Assembly: GCA_021790005.1 (NCBI GenBank)
Contig: JAJYIP010000005.1
Location: forward strand, 1 to 34,475
Source of the DNA: a bacterium
Lineage (GTDB): Bacteria > Patescibacteriota > Saccharimonadia > Saccharimonadales > UBA4665
Direction: 5' to 3'
Length of the DNA stretch: 34,475 nucleotides
In this document: one piece after another, positions 23,212 through 31,128 of the stretch
Layout of the letters: every line of letters starts with the position of its first letter
How positions within the stretch are numbered: position 1 is the stretch's first letter
Made by a program: the position numbers and the translations under genes
The notes under the pieces: generated by a model
Databases searched by the model: none
The model's input: only the letters and a program-made list of their open reading frames with translations
Told to the model about the DNA's origin: nothing

Positions 23212-23925
23212 ATGGCTAAAAGACATTCAGTCAAAGAGCTGATTAAAGTACTGCTTACGGGTCTGCTTATAGCGTGCGGATTGTTAGGCTATTCGTTTTA
23301 TCTGGATAAGAGTATTACCAATATCTATCTGTTGTTTAATGTTGGTTTGGCAACCGTGCCATTACTCATAGCTTGGCGGCTAGTTGTGGTTTTAAAAAAT
23401 AAACTGTGGTCAGCTTGGGAGCCGTTGTTGCTAAGTTTTATATGGCTACTCTTTTTGCCAAACAGTTTTTACATGGTTAGCGATTTTGCGCATATTCAGG
23501 AGATGAGTTCGACGGCGACCATATTTTTTGACTCAATCGTCTACTCGGCCTTTATTTTTTTAAGCGTAATAATGGGTATCACCAGTCTTTACCTGGTACA
23601 TAGGGAATTAAAGCGTCGTTTGCGCGACGTAACGGCTTGGCTATTGGTACTAGTAGTGCTGTTTGTTGCCAGCTTTGCTTTTTATCTGGGAAGGGATTTG
23701 AGGTGGAATAGTTGGAGTGTGTTTACAGATCCGGGCGGACTACTATTCGATGTCTCAGCGGTTTTACTTAACCGAGCGGATTACGGCGTCATGATTCAGA
23801 CGGTAATTGGATTTTTTGCCTTCATCAGTTCTACTTATTGGATATGCTGGACGCTAGCCCAGCAACTTTGGCTGAGGGGGGCTTCCGATATGGTGGCACA
23901 TATCCGGCGTCGGCAACCAAGCTAA
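23212..23925 (+). CDS. DUF1361-family membrane protein
   Basis: The 237-residue protein has about seven hydrophobic helices (near 10-27, 35-57, 67-83, 100-122, 140-162, 178-190 and 195-222). The family signature FLPNSFYMVSDFAHI lies in the loop after the third helix, and GRDLRWNSWSVFTDP lies between later helices. Family members have no established function. It sits between the isomerase gene and argS with 30- and 21-base gaps, but both it and argS carry their own TATAAT boxes. Confidence 0.85.
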   Translation: MAKRHSVKELIKVLLTGLLIACGLLGYSFYLDKSITNIYLLFNVGLATVPLLIAWRLVVVLKNKLWSAWEPLLLSFIWLLFLPNSFYMVSDFAHIQEMSSTATIFFDSIVYSAFIFLSVIMGITSLYLVHRELKRRLRDVTAWLLVLVVLFVASFAFYLGRDLRWNSWSVFTDPGGLLFDVSAVLLNRADYGVMIQTVIGFFAFISSTYWICWTLAQQLWLRGASDMVAHIRRRQPS

Positions 23926-23932
23926 CCTCTGT

Positions 23933-23938
23933 TATAAT
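23933..23938 (+). promoter_or_regulatory. -10 box for argS
   Basis: TATAAT ends 8 bases before the argS ATG, again without a Shine-Dalgarno; a leaderless transcript is likely. Confidence 0.55.
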
Positions 23939-23946
23939 CTACGGTA

Positions 23947-25611
23947 ATGGAAAATAAATTACGAGAGGCTATCGCTGAGGTTGCAGGCATCCGGGATGCC
24001 AAGCTTGTCGAATTAAGCTATCCGGAAGAAGCTTTTGGAGATTTTGCCACTAACGTAGCCCTAAAGAGCGCCAGAGAGCAGGGCGTTAATCCCACTCAAC
24101 TCGCGACAAAGCTAAGTGATGCTTTAAAGTTAAAGCTTGGTGATTGGGTAGAAAATGTTGAAGTCGCTGGCCCAGGTTTTATAAATATCCGCTTAAACGT
24201 AGTGGCACTCATTGAAGCCAGTCATGCTCAGCCTGAGCGATCGCTGGTAGGTAAGGTTATTGTGGCTGAATTCTCTGACCCTAATCCGTTTAAAATTCTT
24301 CATGCCGGACATTTGTACACTTCAGTTGTTGGTGATGCGATTGCTAATCTTCTTGAAATGGCTGGTGCTAAAGTTTACCGGGTTAACTATGGAGGCGATG
24401 TTGGCTTACATGCTGCAAAAGCTATCTGGTCTATGCTTCAGGCTTTAGGTGGAGAATATCCCGCCAAGCTTAATGATATAAATCCTGAGCAACGGGGCGA
24501 ATGGATGGCTCAGGCTTATGTTCGCGGTAGCGAAGCTTATGAAACGGCTGAGGCGGCCAAAAATGCAATCCAAGCTTTAAATAAGAAGATATATGCAATC
24601 CAAGCAACAATGGATAAAACCTCTCCGCTGGGACAGATTTATTGGACTACCAGGCAGTGGAGTTACGACGGTTTCAATGTTTTTTATGAACGCATAAAAG
24701 TACACTTCGACCGTTTTTATCCAGAGAGTGAAGCTACTCCGTTGGGTGTTCTAGAAGTAGATAAGCAGTTGAGGCGTGGCATATTTGAAAAAAGTGATGG
24801 TGCCGTAGTTTTTGCGGGCGAGAAGTTCGGATTACATACCCGGGTTTTTATTAACAGTCAGGGTCTACCTACTTACGAAGCAAAAGAGCTAGGACTGTTT
24901 CAGCTGAAAAAACGAGATTACAACCCTGATCGTTCACTTATTATAACCGGCAATGAACAGGAGCAGTATATGGCCGTCGTGCTTAAAGCGTTGGAGCAGT
25001 TTGATCCGGGACTTGCTGCTTCGACTACACATTTAAGCCATGGTCTGGTGCGCTTAACCGGCGGCAAGAAAATGAGCAGTCGTAAAGGTGTTGTGCTGAG
25101 GGCTACTGACATACTGGATAGCGCAGCTGAGGCGGCCAAAGAAGTGAGCGGCAAAGTTGATGAGCGCATCGTGTTAGCTGCAATTAAGTACGCAATGCTC
25201 AAACAACGAATGGGTGCGGATTTAATTTTCGACCCCAAGGAATCGGTCAGTATTTTGGGGAATAGCGGTCCGTATATTCAGTACGCGCATGCTCGTGCCA
25301 GAAGCATTTTATCTAAAGCTAGTGCTCAAAAATCTACAGATATTAATGATTTGACGGGTGATGAACGCTCGCTTGTGGTGAGTTTGTCCAGATATGCCGC
25401 TGTGCTCAACCAGGCGGCGGCTGAATTAAGCCCGCATCTTTTGTGCACCTATCTTTACGAGACTACTCAGGTATTCAATCGTTTCTACGAGTCAAACCGG
25501 GTTATAGGTGATCCAAGAGAATCGATCCGGCTGGGCTTAGTGTCGATGTACGCCGATAAACTACGCGACGGACTCAAGCTGCTCGGCATAGAAGCCCCAG
25601 ACCATCTTTAA
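23947..25611 (+). CDS. argS: Arginyl-tRNA synthetase
   Basis: This 554-residue class I enzyme charges tRNA-Arg. It has the N-terminal tRNA-binding domain (SYPEEAFGDFATNVAL), the HIGH motif in FSDPNPFKILHAGHLYTSVVGD, the VYRVNYGGDVGLH segment and a KMSK-like GGKKMSSRKGVV. The DALR anticodon-binding domain follows (NSGPYIQYAHARARSI). Length and motifs are normal. It shares its TTAA stop with the opposing HxlR gene. The only arginine tRNA in the window is tRNA-Arg(GCG) at 6142. Confidence 0.97.
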   Translation: MENKLREAIAEVAGIRDAKLVELSYPEEAFGDFATNVALKSAREQGVNPTQLATKLSDALKLKLGDWVENVEVAGPGFINIRLNVVALIEASHAQPERSLVGKVIVAEFSDPNPFKILHAGHLYTSVVGDAIANLLEMAGAKVYRVNYGGDVGLHAAKAIWSMLQALGGEYPAKLNDINPEQRGEWMAQAYVRGSEAYETAEAAKNAIQALNKKIYAIQATMDKTSPLGQIYWTTRQWSYDGFNVFYERIKVHFDRFYPESEATPLGVLEVDKQLRRGIFEKSDGAVVFAGEKFGLHTRVFINSQGLPTYEAKELGLFQLKKRDYNPDRSLIITGNEQEQYMAVVLKALEQFDPGLAASTTHLSHGLVRLTGGKKMSSRKGVVLRATDILDSAAEAAKEVSGKVDERIVLAAIKYAMLKQRMGADLIFDPKESVSILGNSGPYIQYAHARARSILSKASAQKSTDINDLTGDERSLVVSLSRYAAVLNQAAAELSPHLLCTYLYETTQVFNRFYESNRVIGDPRESIRLGLVSMYADKLRDGLKLLGIEAPDHL

Positions 25612-25937
25612 ATAACCCCAAGCTTTTTAGTGGTGGGGTATTTTTCTCCCCAAGTTGCCATTTGTCTTAGAATCGGCAACAGATCAACGCCTTTTTTTGT
25701 CAGCAAGTAACGGCCATCCTTGGCAGCTATAATGTTTTGTCGCTCGAGAGCTATTAGTCGTTGGGTTAGAGTTCTTGGATTTATGTTGCCTACTGATCGT
25801 TCCAGTTCACAGAAACGTTTCGGCCCCTCAAACAAGTCTCTTAAGATAAGAGCTGTCCATTTTTGACCCAAAACATTCATGGCGCTGGCTATACATCCGG
25901 TGCTGGACTCAATATTGTCGCTTATAACTATTGCCAT
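25608..25937 (-). CDS. HxlR-family transcriptional regulator
   Basis: The 109-residue winged-helix protein has the HxlR pattern: a Cys (15) just before AMNVLGQKWTALILRDLFEG, then RFCELERSVGNINPRTLTQR (recognition helix), LERQNIIAA, the wing and YLLTKKGVDLLPIL. Many relatives (YodB, CatR, QorR) sense electrophiles or quinones through that Cys. It is divergent from an FMN reductase gene with a large palindrome between them, which suggests that it represses both. Its 3' end shares TTAA with argS and contains the argS terminator. Confidence 0.92.
   Translation of the reverse strand: MAIVISDNIESSTGCIASAMNVLGQKWTALILRDLFEGPKRFCELERSVGNINPRTLTQRLIALERQNIIAAKDGRYLLTKKGVDLLPILRQMATWGEKYPTTKKLGVI
25612..25645 (+). 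terminator. Probable argS terminator inside the opposing gene
   Basis: ATAACCCCA (25612-25620) pairs with TGGGGTAT (25634-25641) with one bulged base and is followed by TTTTT to 25645. It lies within the last codons of the minus-strand HxlR gene, so the sequence does double duty. Confidence 0.5.
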
Positions 25938-25939
25938 TG

Positions 25940-25980
25940 CTATACTTTGTATAGTATTATATTTACTATATTAAGTATAG
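25940..25980. promoter_or_regulatory. HxlR operator: paired palindromes in the divergent promoter
   Basis: Two 17-base arms (25940-25956 and 25964-25980) are inverted copies with 15 of 17 matches, separated by 7 bases. Each arm itself contains a dyad, CTATAC-N3-GTATAG on the left and CTATAT-N3-GTATAG on the right. This gives two dimer sites in a symmetric layout next to the regulator start codon. The TATACT- and TATAGT-like strings may also provide -10 boxes, so binding would block transcription of both genes. Confidence 0.75.
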
Positions 25981-26003
25981 CACAAAAAGAAAGGAAGTTG
26001 CGC

Positions 26004-26585
26004 ATGAAGTTAGCAGTTATTGTCGGATCGACCAGACAAAACCGGGTTACGCTAAAGGAGGCAAAGTGGGTGGTTAAGACCGCTCAGGACATTAATGGGG
26101 TTGAGGCAACTCTAGTGGATCTGGCAACTTATCCGTTACCGTTTTTTGATGAACCGATCAGTCCTCGTTATAATCCGGATCGCAAAATAGATCCAGCAGT
26201 CCAAAAATGGCTTGAGGCTATTGAGCCGTATGACGCGTATGTTTTTGTAACACCTGAATACAACCACTCTATTACCGGAGTGCTCAAGAATGCGATTGAC
26301 TACATCACAACTGAACTGAACCGTAAGCCAAGTGCTATTGTCAGTCACGGTAGTATGGGTGGCGCCAGAGCGGCCATGCATTTGAAAGAAATTTTGTCCG
26401 AGAGTCGTTCGGTGGTTATTCCTCAGGCCGTACCGTTTCTGGGTATTAACGAAGCTATTGATGAAGACGGTAATCTTGCTGAAGCAATGAAAGCCAATCC
26501 CCATCACCCGGGTAATCACCTAGTTGGCTTGCTTGAAGAACTCAAGTGGTACAGTGACGCCCTTTCGGCTGCACGTAAAGAGTAG
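26004..26585 (+). CDS. NADPH-dependent FMN reductase-like flavoprotein
   Basis: The 193-residue flavodoxin-fold protein probably reduces FMN, quinones or azo compounds with NAD(P)H. The FMN phosphate-binding loop is IVGSTRQNRVT (residues 6-16) and the second FMN contact is VTPEYNHSITGVLKNAIDYI (about 81-100). AIVSHGSMGGARAAMHLKEI is also typical of the family. The start is ATG 26004 with AAAGGAAG about 8 bases upstream; the frame extends further up into the HxlR gene but that part is not credible. Pairing with HxlR points to a quinone or electrophile response. Confidence 0.9.
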   Translation: MKLAVIVGSTRQNRVTLKEAKWVVKTAQDINGVEATLVDLATYPLPFFDEPISPRYNPDRKIDPAVQKWLEAIEPYDAYVFVTPEYNHSITGVLKNAIDYITTELNRKPSAIVSHGSMGGARAAMHLKEILSESRSVVIPQAVPFLGINEAIDEDGNLAEAMKANPHHPGNHLVGLLEELKWYSDALSAARKE

Positions 26586-26606
26586 CTAGTTTTACCTGTC
26601 AGGCTA

Positions 26607-26612
26607 TATAAT
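26607..26612 (+). promoter_or_regulatory. -10 box for orn
   Basis: TATAAT overlaps the first possible ATG (26611) and ends 7 bases before the ATG at 26620, which fixes the latter as the start of a leaderless message. Confidence 0.55.
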
Positions 26613-26619
26613 GTCTGGC

Positions 26620-27171
26620 ATGGATAGAGATTTGCTGAACGAAATACCTCAAAAATTATTCTGGGTTGATCTTGAAATGACCGGTTTGGATCCGGATAAC
26701 GATGTTATTCTTGAGGTTGCCGCTGAGGTTACGGACTTAAGCTTTACAACCATAGCGTCATATGAGGCCTGCGTGTCCCAGCCTGATGAAATATTGGGAC
26801 GGATGAATGATTGGGCGATGGAGCATCACTCCAGCAGCGGACTAATAGATAGGATTAAGCGCGCAGGTAAACCGGAAGCTCATGTGCAGCATGAACTTAT
26901 CGGCTTCATTAATGCACAGTTTAACGGCAAGCCTGCGATTCTTGCGGGCAATAGTATTCATAACGATCGCGACTTCATAAAACGGTGGTGGCCGGACGTG
27001 GACAAACTACTGCATTACCGCATGGTAGACGTGTCTTCGTTCAAGATTATCATGCAAGCCAAATACGATGTTATCTATGATAAGAAAGAGGTACACCGGG
27101 CTTTTGATGATATCCAGGCTTCAATTGCCGAACTTCAATTCTACCTCGACTGGTTTAAGAGTCATGCTTAG
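26620..27171 (+). CDS. orn: Oligoribonuclease (DEDDh 3'-5' exonuclease)
   Basis: Orn degrades 2-5 base RNAs and linear dinucleotides such as pGpG to mononucleotides. The 183-residue protein keeps the DEDDh residues: Asp and Glu in FWVDLEMTGLDPDND, Asp in GNSIHNDRDFIKRWWP, and His and Asp in HRAFDDIQASI. MVDVSSFK is also typical. Length is normal. ATG 26620 is preferred over 26611 because the latter lies in the -10 box. The gene overlaps the following mmcQ-like gene by 8 bases, so they are co-translated. Confidence 0.94.
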   Translation: MDRDLLNEIPQKLFWVDLEMTGLDPDNDVILEVAAEVTDLSFTTIASYEACVSQPDEILGRMNDWAMEHHSSSGLIDRIKRAGKPEAHVQHELIGFINAQFNGKPAILAGNSIHNDRDFIKRWWPDVDKLLHYRMVDVSSFKIIMQAKYDVIYDKKEVHRAFDDIQASIAELQFYLDWFKSHA

Positions 27172-27520
27172 TCAAAAAGAGACGCTCGCCGTAGGCCAAT
27201 ATTTAGCATCCAAAAAAGGCGCTAAAGCGACGACGCCGCATTCCGACACTCTTATCGTTTACAGTCTAGACGATACCCCGTTTGCATATCTCGAAACCGG
27301 CAAGCAGCTACTTAAGTTAAGTCTGAGGTCGGATCCGGTACTGTCCAAAGTGCTTAGGGATAAGTACGAAGAAGTTACACCTGGTCAAAAACTCAATCCT
27401 AAAGTTTGGAACACTATTGTGATTAGCGGTCAGTTGAGTTTCGATGAAATTAAAGCATTAATAGATCACAGCTATCACCAGGCGAGAGTTATCAACGACG
27501 CAATCGACGAGGCGCTTTAG
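27164..27520 (+). CDS. MmcQ/YjbR-family protein
   Basis: The 118-residue protein has the CyaY-like MmcQ/YjbR fold, with a strand segment PFAYLETGKQLLKLSLRSDP, then GQKLNPKVWNTIVISGQLS and the terminal helix ALIDHSYHQARVINDA. Members are thought to bind DNA or act as partners in stress responses, with no firm function. The frame is open to an ATG at 27068 but that part lies inside orn; ATG 27164 overlaps the orn stop by 8 bases. It is the last gene of that pair. Confidence 0.85.
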   Translation: MLSQKETLAVGQYLASKKGAKATTPHSDTLIVYSLDDTPFAYLETGKQLLKLSLRSDPVLSKVLRDKYEEVTPGQKLNPKVWNTIVISGQLSFDEIKALIDHSYHQARVINDAIDEAL

Positions 27521-27590
27521 GGCACAACCAACCTAGCAATCAATCTGTTCAAACTGATACGCCATAACTAGCGTACAATGAAGCCAGAGT

Positions 27591-29357
27591 ATGGATGCTG
27601 TAGAAGAGGTAAAAAACCGACTGTCTATCGAAGACGTGATAGGTGAGTATGTCCAGTTAAAACGGACAGGCCGAAATTTTCGCGGTTTGAGCCCTTTTAA
27701 TTCTGAAAAAACTCCCAGTTTTATGGTTAGTCCAGAAAAGCAGATCTGGCATGATTTTTCGTCCAACAAGGGCGGCAACATGTTTAGTTTTGTCATGGAA
27801 ATGGAAGGTGTGGATTTTAAGGGAGCACTTGAAATTTTGGCCCGCAAGGCTGGTGTGGACTTAGAGCAATACCGCCCTGCAACCGGGAAGCGCCGTGGTC
27901 CGGATAAGGAACGTCTTTTGGCGGCGTTGGATGCAGCTGCCCATTTTTATCAGGTACAGCTGGCGGCCAATAACGATGTGAAGAGCTATGTTTTTAACGA
28001 ACGCCAATTGACCAAGGCAACAGTTTTAGAATGGCGGCTCGGCTATTCTCCTAATACTGGGTCGGCGCTAAGCGAGTTTCTTAAAAAACGCGGTTTTAGT
28101 GAAGCCGAGTTGCGTCAGTCAGGTTTGATTACTCAACGGAGTGATCGCAATGCAGATATGTTTAGGGGTAGGTTGATGATACCCTTGCAGGATCCTCAAG
28201 GAAGAGTCATAGGATTTACCGCCCGACAATTGCCGGGAGACGATTTTGGTCCGAAATACCTTAATACGCCCCAGAGCGTACTTTACGATAAAAGCCGGCA
28301 TGTCTTCGGTTTACATCTGGCTAAAACGGCTATAAGAGAGAATAACTTTGTGGTTATAGTTGAAGGCAACCTTGATGTTATTTCCAGTCATCAGGCGGGA
28401 GTAAAACAAACAGTTGCCACGGCCGGTACTGCATTAACAGAGGCTAACCTTAAAGCACTGACTAGATTTACCGGAGATATCCGTTTGAGTTTTGACACCG
28501 ACAAAGCCGGCATCAGTGCTACTGATAGGGCGATTGGTATTGCCAGCCGCTTGCATGTATCACTTAACATCATAGATATTCCAGACGGCAAAGACCCTGA
28601 TGAGCTTATTAAGAAAGACCAGGCGCTTTGGCTAGCCGCAGTCAATGATTATACTTATGCGCTTGATTGGCTGATTGCCCGACAAAAAACAATGTTTGAC
28701 TTGAGTAGTGCCGAGGGCAAACGTCATTTTACTGACGCAGTATTACCTACTATTAAAAATCTAGATGACGAGGTTGAGAAAGATCATTATATAAATTTGA
28801 TTGCTAAAACCATCGGCGCCAGCCGGCAAGCATTGGAGGCCAAGCTATCCGGTGCAAACATAGATAGCAAAACCAGTGTTGCGCTGCGTAAGTCGAAGAT
28901 CGAATTCACGCATGAGCCAAATGATCAAATCGAAGTGGCTAAAAGCGAGGATCACCTATTGTGTTTAGTGTTGATGCAGCCAACGCTCCGGTTATATTTA
29001 GATCCACTTGAGCCGGAAATGCTGGGACGTCCGGCATCTAAACGACTGTTTGAGTTAATCAAGTCTGATCCGGTTATTGATGTGGATAAGTTGAGTCGGT
29101 CGGAAAATATCGCGGATTATGTTAAAATAGAGCAATTACAATTTGAGGAACTCTATCAAGGTCTCGAGCTTAGCGAACTGAAATACGAAGCGGCTCGATT
29201 GCAGACACGTATCATAGAGCAGTATGTTAAACAGAAAAAATTAAATATCGCCCGGCAATTAGTGAACGCGGATGAATCTACTACTGAAGATCTGCTTCAT
29301 ACCGCCAAGCGTCTAGATGAATTATTAAGGCATAACCTAGGAGACAATAATGGCTAA
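27591..29357 (+). CDS. dnaG: DNA primase lacking zinc-ribbon ligands
   Basis: DnaG makes RNA primers at the replication fork. The 588-residue protein has a CHC2-like N-terminal domain, a TOPRIM catalytic domain with [16 protein letters not shown] and SFDTDKAG, and a C-terminal helicase-binding region. In the first domain all four zinc ligands are gone: S34 and N37 replace Cys and His in [11 protein letters not shown], and D55 and S58 replace Cys in [10 protein letters not shown]. The surrounding fold is conserved, so the loss is an old adaptation rather than decay. TACAAT at 27574-27579 is 11 bases before the ATG. rpoD starts inside its last codons. Confidence 0.95.
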   Translation: MDAVEEVKNRLSIEDVIGEYVQLKRTGRNFRGLSPFNSEKTPSFMVSPEKQIWHDFSSNKGGNMFSFVMEMEGVDFKGALEILARKAGVDLEQYRPATGKRRGPDKERLLAALDAAAHFYQVQLAANNDVKSYVFNERQLTKATVLEWRLGYSPNTGSALSEFLKKRGFSEAELRQSGLITQRSDRNADMFRGRLMIPLQDPQGRVIGFTARQLPGDDFGPKYLNTPQSVLYDKSRHVFGLHLAKTAIRENNFVVIVEGNLDVISSHQAGVKQTVATAGTALTEANLKALTRFTGDIRLSFDTDKAGISATDRAIGIASRLHVSLNIIDIPDGKDPDELIKKDQALWLAAVNDYTYALDWLIARQKTMFDLSSAEGKRHFTDAVLPTIKNLDDEVEKDHYINLIAKTIGASRQALEAKLSGANIDSKTSVALRKSKIEFTHEPNDQIEVAKSEDHLLCLVLMQPTLRLYLDPLEPEMLGRPASKRLFELIKSDPVIDVDKLSRSENIADYVKIEQLQFEELYQGLELSELKYEAARLQTRIIEQYVKQKKLNIARQLVNADESTTEDLLHTAKRLDELLRHNLGDNNG

Positions 29358-30477
29358 GAAAGCAGGGCCGCAGCAGTCCAATGATGAGCTGAAGGCTAAA
29401 ATGGAAGAACTAATTACAAAGGCTAAAAAAGACGGTCACATCACCCAGAAAGATATCTTTGACGTTATACCCGATGTGCCGGCTAATACTGAAATCCTCG
29501 ATGCCCTATACACCGATCTGGCTGACGATAATATTGAAATAGTGGCCGATGAACCGGACGTAACTAATTTTACAGACGAGTGGGTGTTGGATGAAGGCGA
29601 AGAAGAAATTGAGGATGTTGCCACGGTTGCATATGTCGATGACGATATTTCCGATGACTCGGTCAGACTTTATCTTCGTGAAATAGGTAAAATTCCATTA
29701 CTGTCTGCCGATGAAGAGTTGGCATTGGCGAAGCGGGTAGTGGCTGGCGACAAAGATGCCAAGGACAAAATGGCAGAGGCTAATATGCGACTAGTAGTGT
29801 CCATTGCCAAGCGCTATGTCGGCAGAGGACTGGACTTACTGGACTTAATTCAGGAAGGCAACACTGGGCTGCTTAGGGCGGTTGAAAAATTCGATCCAGA
29901 TAAAGGTTTTAAGTTCTCTACTTATGCGACTTGGTGGATCAGGCAGGCCATAACCAGGGCTATCGCCGACCAGGCGCGTACCATTCGTATTCCTGTACAT
30001 ATGGTCGAAACTATCAATAAGCTACTTCGAACGCAAAGACGATTGACTCAAGAGCTGAACCGCGAACCGTCTAATGAAGAGATTGCTCAAGCTATGGAAA
30101 TAGAAGTCGATAAGGTTGAACATATTATGAAGATCAAACAGGACATATCAAGTCTTGACGCTTCTATCCGTGACGATGAAGAGGATTCGGTTCTGGCTGA
30201 TTTTATCGAAGACGAGGACACTATTAGTCCGGAAGAATCAGCCACTAGCCAGCTTTTGAAAGAGCAGGTTAAGGATATGCTGGGCGCGCTTACCGAACGT
30301 GAGCAAAAGATCCTTAAGCTTAGGTTCGGGCTAGAAGACGGCAAAAGCCATACACTTGAAGAAGTTGGTCAGGAATTTAGTGTGACTAGAGAACGGATCA
30401 GGCAGATAGAAGCCAAGGCATTGGCTAAATTGCGCAAGCACCGCGATGCTAAGAAACTGCACGACTACATCAAGTAA
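29350..30477 (+). CDS. rpoD: Primary sigma factor (sigma-70/RpoD)
   Basis: The 375-residue protein directs RNA polymerase to housekeeping promoters. A short region 1.1 is followed by 1.2 ([18 protein letters not shown]), region 2 ([20 protein letters not shown], then [20 protein letters not shown], which reads the -10 box), region 3 and region 4.2 ([20 protein letters not shown], -35 recognition). Regions 2.4 and 4.2 look fully canonical, in keeping with the TTGACA/TATAAT promoters seen around. GGAG lies 6 bases before the ATG. It overlaps dnaG by 8 bases and the next gene by 1 base, as in the classical dnaG-rpoD operon. Confidence 0.97.
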   Translation: MAKKAGPQQSNDELKAKMEELITKAKKDGHITQKDIFDVIPDVPANTEILDALYTDLADDNIEIVADEPDVTNFTDEWVLDEGEEEIEDVATVAYVDDDISDDSVRLYLREIGKIPLLSADEELALAKRVVAGDKDAKDKMAEANMRLVVSIAKRYVGRGLDLLDLIQEGNTGLLRAVEKFDPDKGFKFSTYATWWIRQAITRAIADQARTIRIPVHMVETINKLLRTQRRLTQELNREPSNEEIAQAMEIEVDKVEHIMKIKQDISSLDASIRDDEEDSVLADFIEDEDTISPEESATSQLLKEQVKDMLGALTEREQKILKLRFGLEDGKSHTLEEVGQEFSVTRERIRQIEAKALAKLRKHRDAKKLHDYIK

Positions 30478-31094
30478 TGGCGGATTTTTCAAAAACTCAG
30501 CTGAAACTTATAGGTATAGCTGGTACGAATGGTTCCGGTAAGGATACGCTCGGCAAACTGCTCAGTGAACATCATGGCTATTACTTTATGTCTATGACGG
30601 ATATTCTAAGAGTTGAACTTAAGCGCCGCGATCAGTCGCTGGAAAGAGAAAATATGCGCGCGTTGAGTGCTGAGTGGCGCCACCGCTATGGTCTAAGTGT
30701 TCTAGTAGATAGAGTTATAGCTCATTATGATGCATTGGTTAATAAACATGACTATAGCGGCTTAGCAATGGCGAGCTTACGCAATCACGGCGAGGCGGAC
30801 GCTATTCACGCCAACGGTGGCTTGGTCGTATGGTTGGATGCTGACCCCAGAATTAGGTATGAGCGAATACGGGCCAACCTTGTCAGCCGTGGCCAGGAAC
30901 GACGGATTAACGACGATAAGTCGTTTGAGGCCTTTATGGCGGAAGAAACGGCTGAAATGAACCGTCCTAAAGATGGTGACGCCGCCTCGCTTGACATGTC
31001 TGAAGTGAAGCAAAAAAGTGACCTGTTTATTTTAAATGAAGGACATGATGTGAGTGACCTGGAAAAGAAAATAACGGCTGCCCTGAGTTTTTAA
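30477..31094 (+). CDS. P-loop nucleotide kinase-like protein
   Basis: The 205-residue protein starts with a Walker A loop GIAGTNGSGKDTLGKLL (residues 13-29) and continues with the layout of dephospho-CoA kinase or other small-molecule kinases: VVWLDADPRIRYERIRANL (lid region) and a C-terminal DLFILNEGHDVSDLEKKI. No clear CoaE substrate motif is seen, so the substrate is open. Its ATG overlaps the rpoD stop (TAATG), so translation depends on rpoD. Being coupled to dnaG and rpoD suggests a growth-linked or nucleotide-linked role. Confidence 0.75.
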   Translation: MADFSKTQLKLIGIAGTNGSGKDTLGKLLSEHHGYYFMSMTDILRVELKRRDQSLERENMRALSAEWRHRYGLSVLVDRVIAHYDALVNKHDYSGLAMASLRNHGEADAIHANGGLVVWLDADPRIRYERIRANLVSRGQERRINDDKSFEAFMAEETAEMNRPKDGDAASLDMSEVKQKSDLFILNEGHDVSDLEKKITAALSF

Positions 31095-31115
31095 TTATCT
31101 AGTTTGCAGTTAGGT

Positions 31116-31127
31116 TATAGTTATAGT
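31116..31127 (+). promoter_or_regulatory. Duplicated -10 box of polA
   Basis: TATAGT occurs twice in tandem (31116-31121 and 31122-31127). The first copy is 7 bases from the polA ATG at 31129, the usual leaderless spacing; the second would be too close. The -35 is weak. Confidence 0.45.
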
Positions 31128-31128
31128 A

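Noticed and set aside
25863-26003. N-terminal extension of the FMN reductase
   Set aside because: It runs antisense through the HxlR gene and its operator; ATG 26004 has a Shine-Dalgarno and starts the flavodoxin fold.
27068-27163. Extension of the MmcQ-like protein into orn
   Set aside because: It is out of frame inside orn, and the family fold starts near ATG 27164.
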